The translations under genes were made by a program, and so were the position numbers. The notes under the pieces were generated by a model that saw only the letters and a program-made list of their open reading frames with translations, was not told where the DNA came from and searched no databases. From positions 62,001 to 126,000 of the forward strand of contig JAIXOI010000049.1 in the NCBI GenBank assembly GCA_027486795.1: a stretch of DNA of 64,000 nucleotides, given 5' to 3'. Below, in pieces: positions 44,332 through 50,386 of this stretch. The stretch comes from Sphingobacteriales bacterium (GTDB taxonomy: Bacteria; Bacteroidota; Bacteroidia; Chitinophagales; CAIOSU01). How positions within the stretch are numbered: the first letter of the stretch is position 1; each line of letters begins with the position of its first letter.

Positions 44332-45864
44332 ATGAAACCGAGAGTACGTTTTGCGCCCAGCCCCACGGGTCCGTTGCATATTGGTGGGGTACGCACCGCC
44401 TTGTACAATTACTTGCTGGCACAGCAGCTAGGGGGCACTTTTATATTGCGCATTGAAGATACCGACCAAGAGCGCTATGTGCCGGGTGCGGAAGATTATA
44501 TTATCGAGACCTTGGCATGGTGCGGGCTTACCGTGCAAGAGGGTCCGCACGTAGGTGGGCCGCATGCGCCTTACCGCCAAAGCGAGCGCAAGCCTATGTA
44601 CCGCCAGTATGCCGACCAGCTCATTGCTTCTGGCAATGCATACTATGCCTTCGATACCAAAGAAGAACTGGATGCCATACGCGAAAGCATGACTGAGGGT
44701 GGCAACAGCACCTTTAAATACGATAGCAATACCCGCCAAAAGCTCAGCAATTCGCTTACCTTATCAGCCGATGAGGTTAACAAACGTTTGGAGCGCGGCG
44801 ATGACTATGTGATACGCTTGAAAGTAAACGCCAATGAGGACGTAACCTTTATGGACGAAATTCGTGGGGAGGTGAGTTTTAACACCAGCCAATTGGATGA
44901 TAAAGTGCTATTAAAATCGGATGGCATGCCTACTTACCACATGGCCAATGTAGTGGATGACCACCTAATGGAGATAACCCATGTAATAAGAGGGGAGGAA
45001 TGGCTGCCATCGGCACCTACACACGTACTGCTATACCGTGCCTTTGGCTGGCAAGCAACCATGCCTAAATTTGCCCACTTGCCCTTGATTTTGAAACCAG
45101 ACGGCAACGGCAAACTCAGCAAACGAGATGGCGACCGACTGGGCTTTCCGGTGTTTTCGCTAGACTGGACGAACCCTGAAACGGGCGAAGTATCGTCGGG
45201 TTTTCGCGAAAGGGGCTTTTTACCAGAGCCGTTTTTGAATATGCTCGCCTTTTTGGGCTGGAACCCAGGCACGGAGCAGGAAGTGTTCAATAGGGCCGAA
45301 TTGATAGCAGCGTTCAGTTTAGAGCGCATCAACAAAGCAGGGGCAAAGTTTGATTTTGAGAAGGCTAAGTGGTTTAACCAGCAATATATCAAAACCATTG
45401 AGCCAGCTACTTTGGCCGATATGGTTAAACCACAGCTAACCGCCAAGGGCATAGTGGTAAGCAATGCTTTCTTAACGGAAGCCAGTAGATTGCTAGCAGA
45501 ACGACTCACTTTTTTAAATGATTTTTGGGAGCAGGGGCATTTCTTTTTTCAGCAGCCCGATAAGTACGATGAGGGTAATTTGAAGAAGAAATGGAAAGAA
45601 GGCAAAAAGGAGTTCTTCCCGGAGTTGGTTGCGCGCTTTCAAAACCTTCCAGACTTTACCGCAACTGCGTTAGAGGCAGAGACTAAAGCGTTTATGGAAA
45701 CCCACAGCCTAGGTTTTGGCGATGTGTTGCCCGTGTTGCGCATTATGCTTACTGGCACTATGCAAGGGCCTTCGGTGTTCGACACTGCGGTATTAATTGG
45801 CCGCGAAGAAACCGTAAGCCGCATGAATAAAGGCTTGGAGGTGTTTAATGAGCTCGTTTTGTAG
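44332..45864 (+). CDS. gltX: glutamate--tRNA ligase
   Basis: A 510-residue class I aminoacyl-tRNA synthetase that charges tRNA-Glu. The HIGH motif is HIGG (16-19) in PSPTGPLHIGGVRTALYN and the KMSKS motif is KLSKRDGD near 261. LRIEDTDQER is also present. The C-terminal anticodon-binding domain follows from about 330. Length is normal for Bacteroidota. The promoter box lies almost at the ATG, and the stop codon merges into a dispersed repeat. Confidence 0.97.
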   Translation: MKPRVRFAPSPTGPLHIGGVRTALYNYLLAQQLGGTFILRIEDTDQERYVPGAEDYIIETLAWCGLTVQEGPHVGGPHAPYRQSERKPMYRQYADQLIASGNAYYAFDTKEELDAIRESMTEGGNSTFKYDSNTRQKLSNSLTLSADEVNKRLERGDDYVIRLKVNANEDVTFMDEIRGEVSFNTSQLDDKVLLKSDGMPTYHMANVVDDHLMEITHVIRGEEWLPSAPTHVLLYRAFGWQATMPKFAHLPLILKPDGNGKLSKRDGDRLGFPVFSLDWTNPETGEVSSGFRERGFLPEPFLNMLAFLGWNPGTEQEVFNRAELIAAFSLERINKAGAKFDFEKAKWFNQQYIKTIEPATLADMVKPQLTAKGIVVSNAFLTEASRLLAERLTFLNDFWEQGHFFFQQPDKYDEGNLKKKWKEGKKEFFPELVARFQNLPDFTATALEAETKAFMETHSLGFGDVLPVLRIMLTGTMQGPSVFDTAVLIGREETVSRMNKGLEVFNELVL

Positions 45865-45985
45865 TTATTTGTTGATTGGTTAACCAGTTTATTGGTATAT
45901 TAGTAAGACAGGAAGTTGGTATGTTTATTGCCACTAAGCGTGGAATCACAAAACCAATCAACCAATAACCAATAACAAATAACTA
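45862..45985. repeat. stop-codon-adjacent ATAACCAATAAC inverted repeat (copy 2)
   Basis: The left arm starts with the gltX stop codon itself: TAGTTATTTGTTGATTGGTT followed by AACC (45862-45885). The right arm at 45951-45985 is AAACCAATCAACCAATAACC followed by AATAACAAATAACTA, its inverse. About 65 unrelated bases separate the arms. The same words are found after the S4 gene and acnA. The right arm ends 5 bases before the next ATG (45991). Confidence 0.75.
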
Positions 45986-45990
45986 ACCCT

Positions 45991-46188
45991 ATGCCAAAGA
46001 AAAAACCAAAGGAAGGAATGCCACAAGTACATGAAGACTTGCAGGGCTTTGAGATGAAGATTAACGAGTTTGGTCAAATTATAACCAATACACCAATTGA
46101 AAAACTGAACAATTTTCTGAATAAGAACGTTGACGACAAGAAATTAAAGGACAGAGATGACCTTGATGGGGTGAAAAGTGCCAAGTAA
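45991..46188 (+). CDS. small charged protein of unknown function
   Basis: A 65-residue protein with a basic N-terminus (MPKKKPKEGMP), a central segment HEDLQGFEMKINEFGQIITN (16-35) that looks conserved, and a Lys/Asp-rich tail (KKLKDRDDLDG). I recall short proteins of this type next to housekeeping genes in Bacteroidota, but no function is known to me. It has no signal or membrane helix, so it is cytoplasmic. It starts right after the gltX-associated repeat. Confidence 0.65.
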   Translation: MPKKKPKEGMPQVHEDLQGFEMKINEFGQIITNTPIEKLNNFLNKNVDDKKLKDRDDLDGVKSAK

Positions 46189-46243
46189 GATTAAATTTCT
46201 TAAAAAAAATCACTTTTCCGCTTTTCAGTTTGTTTTGAAAACT

Positions 46244-46251
46244 TAATTTTG
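46244..46251 (+). promoter_or_regulatory. -7 box upstream of the acidic protein gene
   Basis: TAATTTTG matches TAnnTTTG and lies 81 bases before the ATG at 46333, giving an unusually long leader for this organism. No paired -33 element at the standard spacing. Confidence 0.45.
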
Positions 46252-46332
46252 CTGTATCTTAGAATCAGTTAAAGGCTTAGGCCGTATTGAAATCGATTTA
46301 ATCACAAACACTTAAATAAAAACGTCAAAGCC

Positions 46333-46605
46333 ATGCCAGGTAAAAAAAATGGAGGTTACGATCCAGATGAAGAAGAGGATGACGACCTCGATACCAATGA
46401 TTTCGATGATGATGATGATGATTTAGATGATCTCGATGACGACGATGATGATGATTTTGATGCCGAGCCTAAAAAGCCAGCAGCAAAAAAGCCATTGGGT
46501 AAGCCAGGTAAAAAATCAAAATCGGAAGACGATGATGAGTTTGAAGAATTCAACCATCGCTTCGAAGATTTTGACAAGTTCGATGACGACGACGACGATT
46601 ATTAA
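46333..46605 (+). CDS. highly acidic aspartate-rich small protein
   Basis: A 90-residue protein in which roughly 40 percent of residues are Asp or Glu. Two acidic blocks (residues 9-48 and 65-90) flank a lysine/proline-rich hinge (KKPAAKKPLGKPGKKSK). The DNA is a run of GAT/GAC codons. Small acidic proteins with similar layout occur widely in Bacteroidota; histone-like or chaperone buffering of basic proteins is conceivable but unproven. A strong terminator follows 32 bases after the stop, supporting a real monocistronic gene. Confidence 0.78.
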   Translation: MPGKKNGGYDPDEEEDDDLDTNDFDDDDDDLDDLDDDDDDDFDAEPKKPAAKKPLGKPGKKSKSEDDDEFEEFNHRFEDFDKFDDDDDDY

Positions 46606-46637
46606 TCGTTAGTTGCCCCTAATAAGTAAATGTATTC

Positions 46638-46670
46638 AATCCGCTATGGCTTGCCATAGCGGATTTTTTT
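46638..46670 (+). terminator. terminator of the acidic protein gene
   Basis: Perfect 13-base stem AATCCGCTATGGC / GCCATAGCGGATT (46638-46650 and 46653-46665) with a two-base spacer, followed by TTTTT. Strong rho-independent structure on the plus strand. Confidence 0.88.
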
Positions 46671-46812
46671 TATGGGTAACGGTTTGGGCAGCCTTGAGCA
46701 CAACTTTCTTTGTGTCAAAACATGGTAGCTCCTATACCCATGGGCGTGGTTGGGTGATTGCGCTGCCCATCAGTAGAAACCCTATTTTAGGCACCTTGTG
46801 TAATACAGTTGA

Positions 46813-46820
46813 TACCTTCG
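46813..46820 (+). promoter_or_regulatory. probable -7 box of the first secreted paralogue gene
   Basis: TACCTTCG differs from TAnnTTTG at one position and lies 24 bases before the ATG at 46845. It favours that ATG over an in-frame upstream alternative at 46809. Confidence 0.35.
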
Positions 46821-46844
46821 CCGTTCTATTGCAAATTGCCCCAT

Positions 46845-47690
46845 ATGAGAAATACACTCCTGTTGCTAGTTGTATGTTTTGCCCTGCCTACTTTCGCGGC
46901 TAATACGGTTTCATTGAAAGATGCATTAGCCCAAGGCCTAATAAGTGTAAAGGCCATTGGTGAAGGCGGATATACGGGTAAGGTAATGGCCCTTGAAATA
47001 AGCAGCCTGTACAAGAAAGACCTTGTGGTAGATATACCTGCTGGCCTGCAACTCAACTCAGAAGATAGCACCATACAGGACCTTATTATTACCGACACGC
47101 GCCTTTTGGAGCTGGCTGCTGGTAGCAAGCGCAGGCTTATTATCAATGCCATGTGCATACAGCCGAGCAATGGGTCGCCGTATGCCAATAGCGTGTTTAT
47201 ATTAGGTGCCATGGCCAACGATACGTTGGTAAAACTAGCCCAGTACTTAGCCACTAAAGGCTACCAAGACGATTTGGGCCAATCGGCCATTTGGGCTATG
47301 GTAAATAACGAAGGGCTCGAAAACGTATATGGCAGCGACCCAACCCGCCTGCAAGATTTGCTACAATACATGCACCTGCTTACAGGTAAGCCACTGCCAT
47401 GGTACAACAAAGAGAAGGCCGCCCCGCCTGTGGGCCAAGTATATACCCAAGAACCTGCCATCATCCATGCCAACTTTGAGTTTAAGCTAGCCATGGCGGG
47501 CACGGCACGCTTAGCCATATACAATGAGGCTGGCGAAGTGGTGTACGTTATCAAGGATAACATGATGGTAAAAAGTGGCAAAAGCACCATGAAATTCCGC
47601 ATTGAGGTGCGTGGGTACGAAGTGGGCAAATACTTTGTGCGCCTTGAGCTTAATGGCAAGTTGCAAGAAGAGAAGGTGTTTGAGTTGTAA
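46845..47690 (+). CDS. secreted protein of unknown function, paralogue 1 of a tandem pair
   Basis: A 281-residue exported protein (signal RNTLLLLVVCFALPTFA, about 2-18). The N-terminal domain (about 22-165) contains VSLKDALAQGLI, IPAGLQLNSED, QDLIITDTRLLEL, AMCIQPSNGSP and LGQSAIW. The linker includes GLENVYG and PWYNKEK. A C-terminal beta domain (about 205-281) has the style of FlgD/T9SS-like Ig modules (LAIYNEAGEVVYV, GKYFVRLELNGK) but lacks the YPNP start of sorting domains. The next gene encodes a protein of exactly the same length. No family with known function recognised. Confidence 0.85.
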   Translation: MRNTLLLLVVCFALPTFAANTVSLKDALAQGLISVKAIGEGGYTGKVMALEISSLYKKDLVVDIPAGLQLNSEDSTIQDLIITDTRLLELAAGSKRRLIINAMCIQPSNGSPYANSVFILGAMANDTLVKLAQYLATKGYQDDLGQSAIWAMVNNEGLENVYGSDPTRLQDLLQYMHLLTGKPLPWYNKEKAAPPVGQVYTQEPAIIHANFEFKLAMAGTARLAIYNEAGEVVYVIKDNMMVKSGKSTMKFRIEVRGYEVGKYFVRLELNGKLQEEKVFEL

Positions 47691-47735
47691 GTGCTGCTAG
47701 TTATCATTAAAGCTAAGTATCCTAAATAGCACCCC

Positions 47736-48581
47736 ATGAAGAATTTATTGCTAATAATGACATTGGTTGCCAGCCTATCTGTTATTGAGGCAAAGGATAT
47801 CGATTTGCAAGATGCCATTGAACAGGGTATTGTAAAAGCTAGTGTTAAAGGTGTCGGTGGGCACCTGGGTAAAGTATTGGCACTAGAGGTAACCAATATT
47901 CAAAATAGAACTGTTTACATCAATATCCCTGTCGGGCTTCAGTTCCTTTCAGAGGATGAGGGGCTGCAAGACCTTATTAATACCCAAGGTACACGCTTGG
48001 TAATAGCCGCCGGCAGAGTAAATAAACTAATGCTAAATGCCATGTGTATACAACCCAGCAATGGTTCACCTTCGGTGGGGAGTAGCTTTTTAGTAGGTAC
48101 ACTTGCTACAGGGGCATTGCTAGAGTTGGTGCAATATATCTCCCAGAAACAGTACCTAGACAATCTCGGGCAATCGGCGGTATGGACTTTGATACGGGGC
48201 GAAGGGCTAGAAAACGTCTATGGGCCAGACCAAAATAAACTGAATGATTTGGTGCAGTTTATGAGCCAGTTAACAGATAAAGAAGTGCCGTGGTACAACA
48301 AAGAAAAACTACCGCCGCCTCCCGGACAAGTATTTAGCGCCGAGCCATCTATATTGCATGGCATCTATACCTTTCATTTGGAGCAGAAAGGTTTTGCCAA
48401 TTTGGCGGTGTACGACTCAACGGGTAAAGAGGTGTTTCTGTTTTTAGAACACTTTGAAGTACTACCCGGCGATAACCGCCTTAAATTTAAGCTTACCGTA
48501 AAGGGCTATAAAGCTGGTAAATACTATGCGCGGCTGTTTCTAGATGGGGTAATGAAGGAGGAGAAAATGTTTGAGATATAG
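47736..48581 (+). CDS. secreted protein of unknown function, paralogue 2 of a tandem pair
   Basis: A 281-residue paralogue of the protein encoded just upstream, starting 45 bases after its stop. It shares AMCIQPSNGSP, LGQSAVW, GLENVYG, PWYNKEK and PPxGQV, and both end in KxFE-hydrophobic (KMFEI here). Differences are spread over the whole length, so this is an old duplication, not a recent one. The signal peptide (KNLLLIMTLVASLSVIEA) is intact. Conserved single cysteine in AMCIQ. Probably an envelope protein; no catalytic site recognised. Confidence 0.85.
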   Translation: MKNLLLIMTLVASLSVIEAKDIDLQDAIEQGIVKASVKGVGGHLGKVLALEVTNIQNRTVYINIPVGLQFLSEDEGLQDLINTQGTRLVIAAGRVNKLMLNAMCIQPSNGSPSVGSSFLVGTLATGALLELVQYISQKQYLDNLGQSAVWTLIRGEGLENVYGPDQNKLNDLVQFMSQLTDKEVPWYNKEKLPPPPGQVFSAEPSILHGIYTFHLEQKGFANLAVYDSTGKEVFLFLEHFEVLPGDNRLKFKLTVKGYKAGKYYARLFLDGVMKEEKMFEI

Positions 48582-48692
48582 GGTTAAGCATGCCCCTTTA
48601 GCAAGCTAATCGCCGCGAAGCCAAACTATGGTTAATTGAGTTGAAAGATTTTGGCGGCGGAGTTGTTCAGGGCTGGTGGAAGGTGGTGTGAG

Positions 48693-49511
48693 CTATTCAT
48701 ATATATTCCAACTGACGCAATTTAGCACGCCATCTTGTTTGGCAATTTCGGTGGCATATACTGGTAATATTTTACTTTCGGGAAAGCATTTCCCAATAAA
48801 ATCAAGTACTATTTCATCTTCTTTTAAACCAAATGAGGGTATCAGTATAAGCCCCTTAACCTGCAGATAATTGATGTAAATTCCGACTGCTGTTTTTGTC
48901 AAGACCATTGGCATTTCGGCACAATTTAGTTTGTTCTCTTTTAACACTTTAGTAAGCCGGTACCGAAAAGAGGGAGATTCTTTAGAAAGGTCATTTACTA
49001 AAACCGTATCTCCATTTATAAACCTAATCATTCCATCTGCATGACCTGTATAATCATCATAGTGATGAGGCACGATAATGACAGATGCATTTAAAATTTC
49101 CTCTAACTCTGATAATAACTGGAAGGGTTCAATATTTGGATTCTCGTCAAATACTTTATCTGTTACTATTACTTTCTCAGCACACTTAATCACATTACCT
49201 CCGTCAAGATTGATACTACTAAAACGCGGCTCAACTCCATTTTTTAAGCATACAATTTTAGGGTCGGATTTCAGATTTTTGTATTTATGTTCATTCAAGT
49301 AACTAGGGTCATACCTAAATTGAATAAATTCCTCAGTAGAAACTTGCACTGGCATGTAATCTCTGCACCAAATATCTTTGGTGCTAGCTAAATTTTTTAC
49401 TACTACATTGTTTCCACTTAAAATTTTGTCTATTGCCCGAAACTCCTTGATATACTTTGATGCAAAAAGCTCAGAGAAATAGACGGTATTAGTTTCCCAA
49501 TCTGGTATCAT
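48693..49511 (-). CDS. agmatine deiminase family protein (guanidino-group modifying enzyme)
   Basis: A 272-residue pentein-fold protein of the peptidylarginine/agmatine deiminase superfamily. Catalytic elements are IWCRDYMP (Asp51), LDGGN near 103, GHADG (His157, Asp159) and the nucleophile Cys265 in GVLNCVSWN, eight residues from the C-terminus. It is shorter than classical agmatine deiminases (about 340-370) because it lacks their N-terminal part; similar short versions exist in Bacteroidota. The substrate could be agmatine or another guanidine compound. It overlaps the upstream gene by four bases and is AT-richer than its neighbours. Confidence 0.88.
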   Translation of the reverse strand: MIPDWETNTVYFSELFASKYIKEFRAIDKILSGNNVVVKNLASTKDIWCRDYMPVQVSTEEFIQFRYDPSYLNEHKYKNLKSDPKIVCLKNGVEPRFSSINLDGGNVIKCAEKVIVTDKVFDENPNIEPFQLLSELEEILNASVIIVPHHYDDYTGHADGMIRFINGDTVLVNDLSKESPSFRYRLTKVLKENKLNCAEMPMVLTKTAVGIYINYLQVKGLILIPSFGLKEDEIVLDFIGKCFPESKILPVYATEIAKQDGVLNCVSWNIYE

Positions 49512-50104
49512 TCTGCCAATTCGTTTATTTCTAAACCTATCCAGTGACTTTCGGGATAAGATAATTTTCCTTTGTCAGTAAAGTAGCGGTAAGGCTTGCT
49601 GAGAAATTTATCGTCAATAATATAATTTTTAGTTACAGCAGGTTTTAACCCATGGCGGGTTGTGGTGTATATTGCAGGTGCTATAAATGAGTTGGGGACA
49701 AGTTGAATAGTGCCTTGTATTTCGGCCTTCCCTAATAACTCGAACAATCTAAACCAAACTTTTAGTGGGCCATTAATATACCTACTTTTACCATCAAGTT
49801 TGTCATCTAAAATACCTCTTATTAGTATTCCTCCTACTTGGCCGCTTTTTTCGTCTCCTTCAGCCTGAAAGGTAATATCTACACCTTGATTGTGCATACG
49901 CCATTCACCAGCATTGCGGTTATGCTCGTGGGTGGTATAATCTTGGTGCTCATCACTCCAAAAGTAGAATTCAATCTCAGTGATGCGTAACTTATGTTCA
50001 TTTACTTTTATGGCTGAACGAAATATGTCCTTAGCTATTCGATCGAAAGAGATTTTTATAGAAGCCTCATCCGTTCTATCTATTTTTAAATTTAATTTAG
50101 TCAT
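49508..50104 (-). CDS. unknown protein with alkyladenine-DNA-glycosylase-like motif order
   Basis: A 198-residue cytoplasmic protein. I do not recognise it as a named family. The order of motifs follows the AAG/MPG fold: LRITEIEFYFW (40-49; compare RIVETEAY, where the second Glu is catalytic and Tyr stacks on the base), then HEHNRN (59-64), a glycine in HNQGVD, GGILIRGI (91-98), NGPLKVWFRLF (111-121) and TRHG with KPYRYF (149-175). Glu45 and Tyr47 would be the active-site equivalents. This alignment is by eye and inferential. Its last four bases overlap the agmatine deiminase start, so the two are translationally coupled. A full consensus promoter precedes it. Confidence 0.72.
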   Translation of the reverse strand: MTKLNLKIDRTDEASIKISFDRIAKDIFRSAIKVNEHKLRITEIEFYFWSDEHQDYTTHEHNRNAGEWRMHNQGVDITFQAEGDEKSGQVGGILIRGILDDKLDGKSRYINGPLKVWFRLFELLGKAEIQGTIQLVPNSFIAPAIYTTTRHGLKPAVTKNYIIDDKFLSKPYRYFTDKGKLSYPESHWIGLEINELAE

Positions 50105-50139
50105 TTTATTTTGTTTTAAAATTAATAATTATTATACTA

Positions 50140-50169
50140 CAAAGCTAAATGATTTAATTGAGAGAACAA
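50140..50169 (-). promoter_or_regulatory. promoter of the AAG-like/deiminase cassette
   Basis: On the minus strand TTG (50169-50167, at the end of a T-run), a 19-base spacer and TAGCTTTG (50147-50140). This is one of the best consensus promoters in the window, 36 bases upstream of the ATG at 50104. Confidence 0.65.
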
Positions 50170-50220
50170 AAAAAGTGGATATTTATGGGTTCGGGCTAGC
50201 TATTTCCCCCACAGCAAGGG

Positions 50221-50284
50221 GATTGCTTCAAGCCTGTCTACTTCATAGTTAGGGGAAGGCTGTTCAGGCTTTCGCAATGACGGG
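50221..50284 (-). repeat. dispersed GTCATTGCGAA...GAAGCAATC repeat (inverse copy)
   Basis: On the minus strand it reads CCCGTCATTGCGAAAGCCTG ... TTGAAGCAATC, matching 41486-41548 (CGTCATTGCGA ... GAAGCAACC) at both ends with a different middle. Such CGTCATTGCGA...GAAGCAATC elements are recurrent in many bacterial genomes. It sits between the cassette promoter and the acnA terminator. Confidence 0.7.
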
Positions 50285-50301
50285 TTGGGTGGAATACCAA
50301 C

Positions 50302-50338
50302 AAAAAAAGCGCCCCGCATCAACGATGCGGGGCGCTTT
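50302..50338 (-). terminator. terminator of acnA
   Basis: Perfect 15-base GC-rich stem AAAGCGCCCCGCATC / GATGCGGGGCGCTTT (50306-50320 and 50324-50338) with a three-base loop, followed on the minus strand by seven T residues (complement of 50302-50308). The strongest terminator in the window. Confidence 0.92.
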
Positions 50339-50345
50339 AATATCG

Positions 50346-50386
50346 GCTAGTTACTAATAACTAATCAACTAATAACAAATTAACTA
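50346..50386 (-). repeat. stop-codon-adjacent repeat after acnA (copy 3)
   Basis: On the minus strand the acnA stop codon opens the element: TAGTTAATTTGTTATTAGTT followed by GATTAGTTATTAGTAACTAG. It is made of TAGTTA, TTATTAG and GTTGATTAG words, as in the elements after gltX and the S4 gene. It carries stop codons in all three frames and ends with a palindromic TAGTAACTAG-type word. A conventional terminator follows it. Confidence 0.7.

Noticed and set aside
44934-45509. 190-codon minus-strand frame inside gltX
   Set aside because: Antisense shadow of a housekeeping gene with intact motifs on the other strand.
46356-46577. Serine-rich minus-strand frame opposite the acidic protein
   Set aside because: It is the reverse reading of the GAT/GAC tract. 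The plus-strand frame has its own promoter box and terminator.
46613-46903. 96-codon plus-strand frame after the acidic protein gene
   Set aside because: It runs through the terminator hairpin at 46638-46670 and overlaps the start of the next real gene; no family resemblance.
48693-49511. Apparent loss of a histidine in the cysteine motif (GVLNCVSW instead of GALHCVTW)
   Set aside because: The short Bacteroidota branch of this family, as I recall it, also has Asn there; the nucleophilic Cys and the His/Asp motifs are intact, so this is not evidence of inactivity.
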